Origin: CAVORB01 sp963736235
GTDB taxonomy: Bacteria; Pseudomonadota; Gammaproteobacteria; Chromatiales; Chromatiaceae
DNA length: 64,000 nt
Direction of reading: 5' to 3'
Assembly: GCA_963736235.1 (NCBI GenBank)
Contig: CAVTOR010000006.1
Coordinates: 1-64,000, forward strand
Shown here: one piece after another, positions 21,661 through 31,330 of the stretch
Layout: each line of letters begins with the position of its first letter
How positions within the stretch are numbered: the stretch's first letter is position 1
Notes under the pieces: generated by a model
Told to the model about the DNA's origin: nothing
The model's input: the letters and a program-made list of their open reading frames with translations, nothing else
Database searches by the model: none
Program-made: the position numbers and the translations under genes

Positions 21661-21846
21661 GGTCGCATTCCCCCGTTCGCCAATCCGAAGCCCCGGCCAC
21701 ACGGGGCGTACCGTGCCAGAATCTCTCAGGACCGCCCCTCGCGCAACCCGCTCGTGGCGGTTGTCGAGATACGGGGAACTGGTATCGGGAAAGCCCGGGG
21801 CCGGGTAGAATTCGCGTTTTGCCGCCATCTGCCGAGGAAACCCTTC

Positions 21847-22368
21847 ATGACCCGACTGGCCTGGATACTCAGCCTGCTCATCCTTACCGTGGCCGCGCAC
21901 GCCGCTGAGCCGGCCACGATCGCATATGTCGACGTGGACAAGGTCCTCAGCGAAAGCGACATGGGGCGCAAGGCGAAGGAGGCCTTGGAGCAGAAGTTCG
22001 CCGAGCCGCAGAAGACGCTGGCGGCCGAGGAGCAGGGAATCATACAGCTGCAGCAGAGCCTGGGCCGCGATCAGGCGCTGATGAGCCAGGAAGAGCTGGA
22101 CAAGCGCAAGACCGAGATCCAGCAGCGCGTACTCGAGCTACAGAAGAAGGCGGCAGAGTTTCAGCAGGAGCTGAATGAAGAACAGAACGCAATGGGCGGG
22201 GAGATCCTCAAGCTGGCCCAGGATCTCGTCGCCGAGATCGCCCGTGAACGGAAGCTTTCCGCCGTCTACGAGCGCACCCGCAGCGGATTGCTCTACATCG
22301 ACGACAACCTCAATATCACCGCCGAGGTCATCAAACGCCTGAACGCCAAGACTAGCGCGAAGAAATAG
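21847..22368 (+). CDS. OmpH/Skp-like periplasmic chaperone
   Basis: The 173-residue protein has a signal peptide (MTRLAWILSLLILTVAAHA) and a long coiled-coil body (EQKFAEPQKTLAAEEQGIIQ onward), ending with a compact strand region (TRSGLLYIDDNLNITAEVIK). This is the tentacle-and-body layout of Skp/OmpH chaperones for outer-membrane proteins. It is not next to bamA or lpxD, where the canonical skp sits, so it may be a second, specialised copy. I start at the ATG 21847 because upstream codons are not signal-like. Confidence 0.85.
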   Translation: MTRLAWILSLLILTVAAHAAEPATIAYVDVDKVLSESDMGRKAKEALEQKFAEPQKTLAAEEQGIIQLQQSLGRDQALMSQEELDKRKTEIQQRVLELQKKAAEFQQELNEEQNAMGGEILKLAQDLVAEIARERKLSAVYERTRSGLLYIDDNLNITAEVIKRLNAKTSAKK

Positions 22369-22572
22369 CCGCCCGCACCGGGCGTGGGGAACCGTCGCCG
22401 GACCGAGCCATTGGCCACCCGGCTTCGGCTGTCTGGAAACCATGGGGTAGAATCCGAACTCAGCGGCCCCGTATCCGCCCAGGCGCCCTCGGTGCCGCCG
22501 CGTAATCTCAACATCACCACTGACGGCGGGGTCATTCCGCCGGCAAACCACCTAGACTGAGGACAGACACCG

Positions 22573-22809
22573 ATGCTTGGAGAACCCCACGACCTGCTCC
22601 ACGAGTTCCCGGATCTGGAGTCGCGAATCGCGAATCTGCGCAGCACCAACGAGGAGTTCGCGCGTCTGATGACCGAATACGACACCCTCGACGCGCAGGT
22701 GCGTCGGCTCGAAGAACTCGGAACACCGGTGGCAGACGAAACGATCGAGGACCTGAAGAAGGAGCGCCTGCTGCTCAAGGACCGCCTGTACGAGATCCTC
22801 AGGTCCTGA
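22573..22809 (+). CDS. YdcH-like DUF465 protein
   Basis: This 78-residue helical hairpin protein matches the DUF465/YdcH pattern: HDLLHEFPDLESRIANLRST, EEFARLMTEYDTLDAQVRRL and LKKERLLLKDRLYEILRS. Members are small, abundant and of unknown function. It stands alone between the OmpH-like gene and the Xre/MbcA/ParS gene. Confidence 0.88.
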   Translation: MLGEPHDLLHEFPDLESRIANLRSTNEEFARLMTEYDTLDAQVRRLEELGTPVADETIEDLKKERLLLKDRLYEILRS

Positions 22810-22885
22810 TCTTCGAGGTCAGCCCGCACATGCGATTAGCGCGTGGCCCGCGCGCGGCTCCCGGTGGTGCCGCGAACACCCCCGG

Positions 22886-23269
22886 ATGAAGGGTACGATC
22901 GGCGGCGAGGAGAAGGCGGCGCTGACCCGCTCGGTGCTGGATGTGCTGGATGCCTGGGAGATCACGCGTGAAGATCAATGTCGCCTCCTGGGCCTACCCG
23001 CCTCCGATGCCGGACGGCGCTGGCGCCGCTATCGCCTGGGGACGCCCCTTCCGGATGACCCTGAGGTCTGGATCCGCGTCGCCGGGCTTCTGCGGCTTGC
23101 CAACGCACTCCGCCAGCTCTTTCCCCACAGCGCGCCCTCGGCCAATCTTTGGGTGACCACCCCGCGCGCCAAGTTCGGCAACAAGACACCCCTCGAGGTG
23201 ATGCTGGACGGCGGTAGCGAGGCCATATCGCGGGTCGAGCGATCGCTCGATAACCTGGATCTGTTCTGA
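22886..23269 (+). CDS. MbcA/ParS/Xre antitoxin-like protein without a toxin partner
   Basis: The 127-residue protein ends in the toxin-binding domain found in Xre/MbcA/ParS antitoxins: RVAGLLRLANALRQLFPHSA, the WxTxPxxxFGNKTPLEVML core (WVTTPRAKFGNKTPLEVMLD) and the terminal helix. The N-terminal part may form a short HTH-like helix pair. The usual partner, a RES-domain NAD-degrading toxin, is absent. Downstream is a metallo-beta-lactamase-fold gene and upstream a YdcH-like gene. Many bacteria carry solo genes of this family, perhaps as regulators. Confidence 0.85.
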   Translation: MKGTIGGEEKAALTRSVLDVLDAWEITREDQCRLLGLPASDAGRRWRRYRLGTPLPDDPEVWIRVAGLLRLANALRQLFPHSAPSANLWVTTPRAKFGNKTPLEVMLDGGSEAISRVERSLDNLDLF

Positions 23270-23283
23270 CCGCCCAACCGCTC

Positions 23284-23928
23284 ATGCTTCGATATCGCAT
23301 CATTCCCGTCACGCCGTTGCAGCAGAACTGTACCCTGCTGTGGTGTGAGCTCACCGGTCAGGCCGCGATCATCGACCCGGGCGGGGATGTCGACCTGATC
23401 CTCTCGGCGCTGGATCAGACCGGGGCGGAGCCCACGAGGATTCTGCTCACCCACGGGCACGTGGACCACGTCGGAGGGACGGCGGAGCTGTCCCGACGTC
23501 TCGGCCTGCCCATCGAAGGCCCGCACCGGGATGACGATTTCCTCATCAGAGCCATCCCGGTCCAGTGCGACCTGTTTGGGCTGCCGCGGGTCGAATCCTT
23601 CGCCACGGACCGCTGGCTCGAGCACGGCGACCGGCTGAACCTGGGAGAGACCGAGATCGACGTCATCCATTGCCCGGGACACACGCCGGGTCACATCGTT
23701 TTCTTCTCACGCACCGACCGTCTGGCCCAGGTGGGAGACGTCCTGTTCCAGGGATCCATCGGCCGCACCGACTTTCCACGAGGGAATCACCAGGATCTGC
23801 TCAACTCCATCCGTCATCGCCTCTTCCCACTCGGAGATGATGTGCGGTTTATCCCGGGGCACGGTCCCACGTCCAGCTTCGGCGCCGAACGGCGCAACAA
23901 CCCCTTCGTCCGCCAAGCTCCTCTCTGA
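23284..23928 (+). CDS. Metallo-beta-lactamase fold hydrolase, glyoxalase II-like (YcbL/GloC type)
   Basis: This 214-residue MBL enzyme carries the binuclear metal motif THGHVDHVGG (HxHxDH), HCPGHTPGHIVF (next His), VGDVLFQGSIGRTDF (bridging Asp) and FIPGHGPTSSFG (last His). The short length, without the C-terminal glutathione-binding helices of GloB, and the GSIGRTDFPRG segment place it with YcbL/GloC hydroxyacylglutathione hydrolases. It lies 14 bases after the antitoxin-like gene, possibly co-transcribed. Confidence 0.9.
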   Translation: MLRYRIIPVTPLQQNCTLLWCELTGQAAIIDPGGDVDLILSALDQTGAEPTRILLTHGHVDHVGGTAELSRRLGLPIEGPHRDDDFLIRAIPVQCDLFGLPRVESFATDRWLEHGDRLNLGETEIDVIHCPGHTPGHIVFFSRTDRLAQVGDVLFQGSIGRTDFPRGNHQDLLNSIRHRLFPLGDDVRFIPGHGPTSSFGAERRNNPFVRQAPL

Positions 23929-24033
23929 GTCTTCTCCGGGCGGCGGGCCGTCGCCCTTTACTCGCGGAATCAGTGCCTTCCGGACCGAGGGGAAACCCTC
24001 GCGGGTTCTGTGCTTAAATAGGAGAAAAGCAGG

Positions 24034-24789
24034 GTGCTTGAGATGAGCAAAGCTGGTTCGGACTCATCGCCGTCGACGCGCTTGCGCAGCGGGCGCACTT
24101 ACTGGGTCCGGCGAGGTCTTTCTCCTTCCGCCAGGAAAGAACGGGCATCCGCGTCCCAGCCGAAAGGAGGCAAGCGTTTCGTAGAGCCCTATCGCCTCAG
24201 CGATGCGCAGCGGGCAGTCCTTCTCGGCCATTTGGAAAACCAGGGAACCGGAGACGCGGGGAGCCGCAGCCTGTTCGCCGCCGCGATGGAGTATGACTTG
24301 GCGGGGTGTCAGGTGCTCGCCGAGCAGGCTAACGAGGCACCACAACCGCCACCGCAACTCGGTCCGAGCGATGAGGCGCTGGCGGCGCTGGCGGAGACCG
24401 CGAGATCTCTTGCCGACCAACTGTCGAGACTCGACGCGCAGGCAGCCCAACGACTACGGCAGGGTCTCGGCGAGACCGACCGCTTCAAACGCACCTACGG
24501 CGAGGGCTACCTCAGCTGCCTTCGCCAGGAGCTGTTGCGAATCGGATCGGCCGGCGAAGCGGACACTCCCCGGCACGAAGTCGCGGCCGAGCGCGCGCCA
24601 GAGGTGAATGAAATCGCCCGCCGTTTCGTAGCGAGAGCCGCCAGCGCCTTTGGCGAGTGCTTTGAGCTTGCGGCATCAAGCGAGCCGGGGTCTCCTTTCC
24701 CCCAGGCGCTGGAGGCCATCGCGGCGGCAACGGGAATCCGTTTCCCCACCGATCAACGAACCTTGGCGGATATCCTGCACCACAGCTAG
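24034..24789 (+). CDS. Unrecognised helical protein
   Basis: The frame encodes 251 residues (247 if the ATG at 24046, MSKAGSD, is used). I do not recognise it. The first 60 residues are basic and low-complexity. From about residue 95 it is Ala/Leu/Glu-rich and probably alpha-helical (ALAALAETARSLADQLSRLD). There is no signal peptide, membrane span or Cys pair. Coding is supported by consistent GC3 bias and a long open frame with few rare codons. It sits between the MBL hydrolase and the DUF349 protein. Confidence 0.6.
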   Translation: MLEMSKAGSDSSPSTRLRSGRTYWVRRGLSPSARKERASASQPKGGKRFVEPYRLSDAQRAVLLGHLENQGTGDAGSRSLFAAAMEYDLAGCQVLAEQANEAPQPPPQLGPSDEALAALAETARSLADQLSRLDAQAAQRLRQGLGETDRFKRTYGEGYLSCLRQELLRIGSAGEADTPRHEVAAERAPEVNEIARRFVARAASAFGECFELAASSEPGSPFPQALEAIAAATGIRFPTDQRTLADILHHS

Positions 24790-24992
24790 CCAGACCGCAC
24801 CAGGGCGGCCGAGCGCGGCAGGGAAACGACTGTTCACGCCCCCGCAAACGACATGGACGCGAACCCCTCGCGCTTGGTTACAATCCTCAACTATCCCATA
24901 CCCCGGCGCCCCGTCCCGCGGGCGAGCGTCGACGAAGGCCGCCGCGCGGCGGCTCGCAACTGCCTCACGACCAGGAGGTCCAGGAAGAACCC

Positions 24993-27869
24993 ATGATCTT
25001 GAAGCGACTCTTCGGCTCGAAACCCAAGCCCGATCGAATCCCCGAGGACCAGGACTCCCTGGTTCGCATCGTCCGCAGCGACCAGGACACGGCCCTTCGG
25101 CGGGAGGCGTGCCGCCGCATTACGCGACTGCCGGAGCTGCGCGAGCTCGCCGCGTCGGACATCGACGCCGGCGTGCGCGAAATCGCGATGGCCCACTATC
25201 GCAAGCTGCTGTGCGGTCTCGACGAGACGGCGCCCTCCCCGGCCGACCGGCTCACCGAAATCGCGACCCTGGATGACCAGCGCGTCATCGAAGAGGTCGC
25301 GGCCAGCGCGCGGGAAGCGGAGGTACGTCTGGCGGCGATTGGACGCTTGGAGAGCCCGGCCGCGATCGCCGCCAGCGCCCTCGACGACGCCTTGGCCGCC
25401 AACCGCAGCGCCGCGGCCGAACGCCTGGAGGACAAGGCGTCCCTGGAGCAGCTGGCGAAGGCGGCAGGCAAGCGCGACAAGAACGTGTATCGCATCGCCC
25501 GGCGCAAGCTCAAGGACATCGCCGAGCGCGAGGCGCTCCCCGAGCGCGTCCGCACCCAATGCGCCGACCTGTGCGAGAAGTTAGGGCGCCTTGGCCGATT
25601 CGACAGCTGGACGCAAGACCGCGGGATGTTGGACCTGTTGGACCGGCAGTGGGCCGAGCTCGAACCCCAGGCCGACGATGGCTGGAAGGATCGCTATCGG
25701 GCGTTGCGCACGGAGTTCCTAGCCGCCTACGAGAACTACCGTCAGGCGCATGAGGCCCAGATCGCGGCCGAGGAGGAACGCGAGCAGTTGCGGGAGGAGC
25801 GCCAAGGCCTTCTTGAAGCGCTCGGCGGCTGCGCCGAGCTGACGGACGAGACGGAGATCGAGGCCGAGTCCCGGCGCATTTCCGAGCGGTGGGAGGCGCT
25901 GGCACGGCTGCCCGACAGGGAGCAAGCCGCACTCGATCGTACATACGCGGAGCTTGCGGCGCGGGTAGCCGAGCAACACGAGGACCTGAGGGCGAGACGC
26001 CGACGCAACACCCGGCTGCGCAAGCTCGTCACCGCTGCCGGAAAGGCCCTTGAGCAAACGAAACCGCTCGAGAAGCGGCGCATCCGCACCCTGATCGACG
26101 ATGCCGCATCCTTGTTGGACGCACCCGGGACGGACAAGGAGACCGCGCAGCATTTCTCCGACCTGCGCGACAAGCTGGAGACACGCCTGCACAGGCAGCG
26201 CGAGCATGCCGAGCAACGCCTTGCCGAGCTGCCGGACAAGCTCGACGAGCTCGCAGCCGCCCTGGAGGCCGGAGAGCTCAAACATGCCGATCCGCTGTTT
26301 CAGAGCGCCCAGGCGGCACTGGATCTGATCCGCGCGAGCGGCCTCTCGCGCAAGGCCTGCGACGATGCATCGGAGCGCTTGCGCGTGCTCGCTCCCCGCC
26401 TGCGCGAGCTGCAGCAGTGGCGTAAATGGGGCAGCGATCAGCACCGCGAGGGGCTGTGCCTAACGATGGAAGAGCTGGGACGGAGCGACATCCCCCTGGA
26501 AGCGATGGCCTTGCGCCTGCACGACCTGCAGATGGAATGGAAGGGTCTGGACAAGGTCGGCTCGCCCGTGAACCAGCACCTCTGGGACCGGTTTCACGCC
26601 CTCTCCGAGCAGGTGTACGCGCGCTGCAAGCCCCATCTGGACGCGCAGGCCGCGGAGCGCGATGCCAACCGCGAACAACGGGAGAAACTCTGCCAACAGC
26701 TCGAGACCTTCCTCGAACAGGTCGACTGGGAGCGCATCGACTGGAAGAAGGCGATGCGCGCGGAGCGGGAGATGCGCCAGACATGGGCAGCATGCGGGGC
26801 GGTGGAAGGCCGCCACCGCAAGGCCATGGAGAAGCGCTTTCACAAGGCGATCAAACGCCTCGATCAGCACCTGTCCGCCGAGCGGGCTCGCAACCAGGCA
26901 CATAAGCAAGACCTGATCGCCCGCATCGAGGCCCTGGTGGAGGAGCCGGATCTGGAGAGCGCCATGGACGAGACCAAGCGCCTGCAACGGCAATGGCACA
27001 CCACGGTTCCCGCGCGCCAGAAGGAGGAGAACAAGCTGTGGCACCGATTCCGCGCCGCCTCCGACGCCGTTTTCGCCCGGCGCCGAGAACGTCAGGAAGC
27101 GCATCTGGCGGAGCTGGAGCAAAACCTGCATCAATGCCGAGCCATCTGTGACCAGGCCGATCAGCTGGCCACGGCCGAGGTCGAGCCAGAGGAGATCGAG
27201 CGGGTCCTGCGGGACCTGGAGGCTCGCTGGCGGGACGCAGAGGCGCTCCCGCTTCCCCGCCAGCCGGCTGGGGACTTGACCCGGCGTTGGCGCGAGGCGC
27301 AGGAGCGGGCGCGCGGCCGCCGGCGGGAGCTGTTGGCGTCACGACACCGCGAAGCGCTCGATCTCCTCGCGCGCCAGGCGGCGCTGTGCGATCGGCTGGA
27401 GCTGGGGCTCGCGGGTCAAGCGACGAGCGAAATCGAGGCGGCAACCGCTCAGGAGCAATGGGCAACCCTGCAGAAGCAACGCGACCCGGCCCTGCAGACC
27501 AGTATCGAGCGCCGGTTCCTCGCCGCGCTGGAAGCGCTGCAGGGCGGGGACGGCACGCCTCTGCACCAGCCCGAACGACTCGCCGCGAACGGCACCAGAC
27601 GCGCGGAGATTTGTCTGCGCCTTGAGATCCTGGCACAGATCGACTCGCCGCCCGAACACACCCAGGAGCGCCTCGCCTTCCAGGTCGATCGTCTGAAGGA
27701 GCGCATGCGCGAGGGCGAGAAGGACCCGCTGGAAGGCACCACCGGACTGCTCGAGGAGTGGTATCTGTGCGGACCTGCACCGGTTTCCGAAGCGCCCGCC
27801 TTGGAGCAGCGCTTCCAGCGTGCGCGGGCCGCCTTGGAAGCCGATGGTCTGGAGCACACGGCAGCATGA
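24993..27869 (+). CDS. Large DUF349 protein
   Basis: This 958-residue soluble protein is made of an N-terminal HEAT-like helical region (about residues 10-180; RREACRRITRLPELRELAAS) followed by long coiled-coils with several DUF349 modules. The modules are recognisable by their W-x(n)-L/W spacing (QWAELEPQADDGWKDRYRAL, LHDLQMEWKGLDKVGSPVNQ, LQRQWHTTVPARQKEENKLW). The family has no established role. The length is typical of the gammaproteobacterial type. The stop overlaps the start of the next gene by four bases. The frame is intact over 2.9 kb. Confidence 0.88.
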   Translation: MILKRLFGSKPKPDRIPEDQDSLVRIVRSDQDTALRREACRRITRLPELRELAASDIDAGVREIAMAHYRKLLCGLDETAPSPADRLTEIATLDDQRVIEEVAASAREAEVRLAAIGRLESPAAIAASALDDALAANRSAAAERLEDKASLEQLAKAAGKRDKNVYRIARRKLKDIAEREALPERVRTQCADLCEKLGRLGRFDSWTQDRGMLDLLDRQWAELEPQADDGWKDRYRALRTEFLAAYENYRQAHEAQIAAEEEREQLREERQGLLEALGGCAELTDETEIEAESRRISERWEALARLPDREQAALDRTYAELAARVAEQHEDLRARRRRNTRLRKLVTAAGKALEQTKPLEKRRIRTLIDDAASLLDAPGTDKETAQHFSDLRDKLETRLHRQREHAEQRLAELPDKLDELAAALEAGELKHADPLFQSAQAALDLIRASGLSRKACDDASERLRVLAPRLRELQQWRKWGSDQHREGLCLTMEELGRSDIPLEAMALRLHDLQMEWKGLDKVGSPVNQHLWDRFHALSEQVYARCKPHLDAQAAERDANREQREKLCQQLETFLEQVDWERIDWKKAMRAEREMRQTWAACGAVEGRHRKAMEKRFHKAIKRLDQHLSAERARNQAHKQDLIARIEALVEEPDLESAMDETKRLQRQWHTTVPARQKEENKLWHRFRAASDAVFARRRERQEAHLAELEQNLHQCRAICDQADQLATAEVEPEEIERVLRDLEARWRDAEALPLPRQPAGDLTRRWREAQERARGRRRELLASRHREALDLLARQAALCDRLELGLAGQATSEIEAATAQEQWATLQKQRDPALQTSIERRFLAALEALQGGDGTPLHQPERLAANGTRRAEICLRLEILAQIDSPPEHTQERLAFQVDRLKERMREGEKDPLEGTTGLLEEWYLCGPAPVSEAPALEQRFQRARAALEADGLEHTAA

Positions 27870-28300
27870 CATCCAGCGCCACGGTCTTCGCGCATCCAGA
27901 AGCCGCCGAGGAGGCCTTTTACGCGGCCTTTGCGACTCTCGATCTGGCAGGTATGGGCGCGCTCTGGGTGCAGGACCAGCGACCTTTTTGCGTGCATCCA
28001 GGGGGAGATCTTCTTGAGGGACGGCGAGCGGTTCTTGAGAGCTGGAGGGAGATCTTCTCCGGTTCAGAGCCGCCCGCCATCGAGCACAGACTCCTCGGCA
28101 GCTTCCAATCGGGAGACCTCGCCATACACCTGGTCGAGGAGATGATTCAACCCCGCGGCTCCGGCGGCCAAGCCAACCGGGTGCTGGCGACCAACGTCTA
28201 CGTTCGCGAGGACGACTGCTGGCGAATGGCGGAGCACCACGCCTCGCTGCCGCTGGTTGCCCGGCGCGATACCGGACGGCAAGAGGGCCCATTGCATTGA
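27866..28300 (+). CDS. SnoaL/NTF2-like protein
   Basis: The 144-residue protein has the SnoaL-like (NTF2 fold) pattern: EEAFYAAFATLDLAGMGALW, CVHPGGDLLEGRRAVLESWR and the closing RVLATNVYVREDDCWRMAEH segment. The fold forms a cone-shaped pocket used by ketosteroid-isomerase-like enzymes and by binding proteins, so a reaction cannot be named. The ATG at 27866 overlaps the DUF349 stop (ATGA), indicating translational coupling. Confidence 0.85.
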   Translation: MTSSATVFAHPEAAEEAFYAAFATLDLAGMGALWVQDQRPFCVHPGGDLLEGRRAVLESWREIFSGSEPPAIEHRLLGSFQSGDLAIHLVEEMIQPRGSGGQANRVLATNVYVREDDCWRMAEHHASLPLVARRDTGRQEGPLH

Positions 28301-28390
28301 CGGGGAAGACAGGTCCCCGCCCTCCGTTTGAGGAAACGCGGTGACCTGATGCGCGCCGCAGCCGGGACTTCCGCCCTGTCAGGACGCGTC

Positions 28391-29878
28391 TCAGTATGCG
28401 TTCTTGTGTACGAATCCGCGAACGAAGGTCAGGAGAACGATCTGTATGTCGAGCCAGACCGACCAGTTGCGGATGTACTCGAGATCGAAGTCCACGCGCC
28501 TGCCCATCTTGTCCAACGAGTCCGTCTCACCACGCCAACCGTTGATCTGGGCCCATCCGGTGATCCCGGGCTTGACCTTGTGGCGCAGCATGTAGCCGCC
28601 GATCAGGCTGCGGTAGTGCTCGTTGTGAGACACGGCATGAGGCCGTGGCCCGACGATGGACATGGACCCCAGAAAGACGTTGATGATCTGCGGCAATTCG
28701 TCCAGCGAGGTCCGGCGCAGGAATGCACCGAACGGCGTCACCCGCGCGTCCCCTTTCTGCGCCTGCGTGACGGTATCGCCATCCTCGCAAACCGTCATGC
28801 TCCGGAACTTCCAGACCATGATCTCCCTGCCATCCAGCCCGTAACGACGCTGCTTGAAAAACACCGGTCCGGGGCTCGATCGCTTGACGCCGATGGCGAT
28901 AGCGATCATCGGAACCGCCAGCAGGAGCAACGCCACACCGCTGATCGCGATGTCCTCCATCCGTTTGATCCATCCGCCCAGACCGAAGAACGGGCTCTCG
29001 TAAACGCTAACCGCCTTGATGCCGGCGAGATCCACGCGCCTGCGCTGCAGGACATCGACCCGCCAGAGGTCCGGCAGGATCTGCCGCGAACTCTGCTCCC
29101 CGTCGGCGGATCGTGACCGACGATCCTGCACCAGATAGACAGAGGCGGTGCTGTCGCTGAGCTTGCGCACGAGTTCCTGCGCATGCCGTTCGGCGCGTCC
29201 CGGGGGAAACGCGATGTAGACAACGTCAAGGGCGCCCGTTCGCGCGCGCTCAATCAAAGTGTTGAGTGATTCCTGGGGCGTAGAGGCACCATCATCGCCC
29301 TCTGCATCATCGAACAGGCCCACTACGCGGAAACCCATCCAGGGGTTCCGCGCGACCGTGCGCGCCACATGCCGAGCCAGATCGCCGCTGCCAGCGATCG
29401 CTAGCCTGCGCGTGTTGAATCCGTGCGCCCGCGCCCAGCGCAAAGACAAGCGCACACCGATACGCCATACGCCAAGCAGCACGGGTGCTCCAAGAAACCA
29501 CATCAGCATCGCATCGGGTGGATAGCGAACCGGATCCTGCTGCGCGTAGACCGCCACCAGCGAAATGCCCGCGACGCCTAGCCAGGCCTCCACTGCATAC
29601 CAGACCTCGGTTTTCACCGATCCGGTGCGCCAGGGCCGATAGATATTCTTGGCTTCGGCCAGAACGTAGAAAAGGAGCGCCCCAAGCGCGGCCGCGAAGC
29701 TCATGGACGGAGACCAGAGCGCACCCGTGAGCTTGCATGACAACCACAGGGCAGACATCACGATCACTGCATCGGCGATCCGCTGGATCAGCGAGAGGGA
29801 GCCCTTATGATCCCGCAAGCGACCGCCCGCCGGCTCACGATCGAGGATTGACCCCAGAATATTCTCAGTCCACATCAT
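28391..29878 (-). CDS. wcaJ: Undecaprenyl-phosphate glucose phosphotransferase (WcaJ/GumD type)
   Basis: This 495-residue polyisoprenyl-phosphate hexose-1-phosphate transferase starts exopolysaccharide repeat synthesis on undecaprenyl phosphate at the inner membrane. About four N-terminal spans lead into a Rossmann-like CoA-binding_3 domain (RRLAIAGSGDLARHVARTVA). A re-entrant hydrophobic helix (ISGVALLLLAVPMIAIAIGV) precedes the catalytic domain: PVFFKQRRYGLDGREIMVWK, RTSLDELPQIINVFLGSMSI, VGPRPHAVSHNEHY and KPGITGWAQINGWRGETD. The AVxHN variant is typical of WcaJ/GumD. The methyltransferase lies upstream on the same strand. Confidence 0.93.
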   Translation of the reverse strand: MMWTENILGSILDREPAGGRLRDHKGSLSLIQRIADAVIVMSALWLSCKLTGALWSPSMSFAAALGALLFYVLAEAKNIYRPWRTGSVKTEVWYAVEAWLGVAGISLVAVYAQQDPVRYPPDAMLMWFLGAPVLLGVWRIGVRLSLRWARAHGFNTRRLAIAGSGDLARHVARTVARNPWMGFRVVGLFDDAEGDDGASTPQESLNTLIERARTGALDVVYIAFPPGRAERHAQELVRKLSDSTASVYLVQDRRSRSADGEQSSRQILPDLWRVDVLQRRRVDLAGIKAVSVYESPFFGLGGWIKRMEDIAISGVALLLLAVPMIAIAIGVKRSSPGPVFFKQRRYGLDGREIMVWKFRSMTVCEDGDTVTQAQKGDARVTPFGAFLRRTSLDELPQIINVFLGSMSIVGPRPHAVSHNEHYRSLIGGYMLRHKVKPGITGWAQINGWRGETDSLDKMGRRVDFDLEYIRNWSVWLDIQIVLLTFVRGFVHKNAY

Positions 29879-29990
29879 CTTGATCTCTACGTAGAGCGAT
29901 TAGGGCACGGAAACGCGACTGTCTCGATGCGACGTTTCATATCGGTTGCCCAGCACGCTGTGGTCCGCTGTCGGCGGGACCCTACCGCTG

Positions 29991-30779
29991 CTACTTTAAC
30001 ACCGAGCAAGCGTCGCGATCGCCCTCGGACAAGTCCCAGAGATCGATCGCCGGCCTCAGTCCATAGAAGAAACTGCAACTGCGCAGGGCGCTGCCGCTTG
30101 GCAGGTACGCCGAGCACAGGATCTCGTCGAAACTTTCCAGCAATACCCGCAGACCATCCGGCGTGAACCGCCAGTACTCGGTGCTTGTTTGATGTTCCCC
30201 GGGGAGATAGGGCCCGCAGAGCGGAACCTCGACCCAGATCTGTCCAGCCTGTTTGAGCACCCGCCTCGCCTCCGCAATCAGGCTCGCGGGTTGGGATACG
30301 CGCCCCAGGCCTGTACAGAACACAGCGTCGAAATACTCGTCCTCCACATCGATCGATACCGAGCCCGCCAGCTTGGTCTCCTCCTCGATCCGGCTCAACC
30401 TGATGTCAAACCAGTTTGACCCAAGGTCGCGTTCCGCGTCGGAGCCGAAGCCCAGGCGCAAACACTTTCGTCCGGCGCTTGCGGCGAGGAAACGCCTGAA
30501 CAGGCTCTGGAACTCGTCAGACAAATCGGCGGACTGCGCCTTGGCTTTCCTGTAATCGCGAAGGTCCTGGATGACTTGCAGTGCTTCGTTTACCAGGCCG
30601 CCACGCGCACCGGACCCGGTGGCGTCCCTCGACGACACCTGGCCCCTCTCTCCCGCTACGGCTCGACGCACATCGGGTTGCTCCGAAACCGCTTGCAGCG
30701 TTTCGAGGCTGGAACGAGGACCGGACGTGGTCTCGTCTACACTCTCCCGGCCTTGCACAATCTGAAAACTCTGAATCAC
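29991..30779 (-). CDS. Class I SAM-dependent methyltransferase-like protein
   Basis: The 262-residue protein has a methyltransferase_11-like core: the post-I and motif II region VSIDVEDEYFDAVFCTGLG and the typical LIAEARRVLKQAGQIWVEVP (the 'LxExxRVLKPGG' strand) followed by YWRFTPDGLRVLLESF. The first glycine-rich motif is weak (CLRLGFGSD). The N-terminal 80 residues are charged and lack homology that I recognise, so the true start may be downstream. Its position beside wcaJ and a VpsR-like regulator suggests modification of a surface polysaccharide. That is inference. Confidence 0.72.
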   Translation of the reverse strand: MIQSFQIVQGRESVDETTSGPRSSLETLQAVSEQPDVRRAVAGERGQVSSRDATGSGARGGLVNEALQVIQDLRDYRKAKAQSADLSDEFQSLFRRFLAASAGRKCLRLGFGSDAERDLGSNWFDIRLSRIEEETKLAGSVSIDVEDEYFDAVFCTGLGRVSQPASLIAEARRVLKQAGQIWVEVPLCGPYLPGEHQTSTEYWRFTPDGLRVLLESFDEILCSAYLPSGSALRSCSFFYGLRPAIDLWDLSEGDRDACSVLK

Positions 30780-31330
30780 AACCGAACCCTGCTCTTATGC
30801 TATGGTCGTCGTTTGTGCCGTCCTGGCTGCCCTGAGCTGACGTCGTCGCCTTCGCCGGATTTCGGGCATCACGATGGGGCGATATGGTTCGTAACTCCCG
30901 ATCGGGTCTAGGCCCCGCAGAGGGAACTGCATGAATCGTACCAATTGCAGGGCCGCCGCTGGCGCGACCTGGGCCTTCTCTGGGACGGTTGGATAGATGT
31001 TCAGTTGCTTCAGGGAGCTTACAAAAAGCAAGACCGACGGCGGTCAAGTTTCCATGTCGCGGCGAGCTTTGTTATCCGTTGTCCAGTCTTTGACCAATGC
31101 CGCCGAAGTGCGGGATCCGTTAACAAAGCGTTGCCGGGAACTGCGTGAACGGCGAGAAGTTAGCAAGCGCCCCGGCGAAAAGGAGCACATTGGGACGGCC
31201 GGCTGGCATCGAGGACCCGAGCGGGGGCGCTAAGACGCATTGCCCGGGATTTGATGTCCCGCCCAACACTTCCGTTCAAGTTTGATTTGGAACACCAATC
31301 TCGTTGGTGCATCGCAAGAGGCCCGGACCG
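30780..31330. other. Divergent intergenic region of the polysaccharide module
   Basis: About 550 bases lie between the methyltransferase start (minus strand) and the VpsR-like regulator start (plus strand), so both promoters should be here. The short open frames have no motif I recognise. I looked for a sigma-54 -24/-12 element (TGGCAC-N5-TTGC) on both strands and found no convincing match. I see no RNA gene. Confidence 0.4.

Noticed and set aside
30780..31330. Possible sigma-54 promoter for the VpsR-like module
   Set aside because: I read both strands for TGGCAC-N5-TTGC and saw only poor matches, none at a sensible distance.
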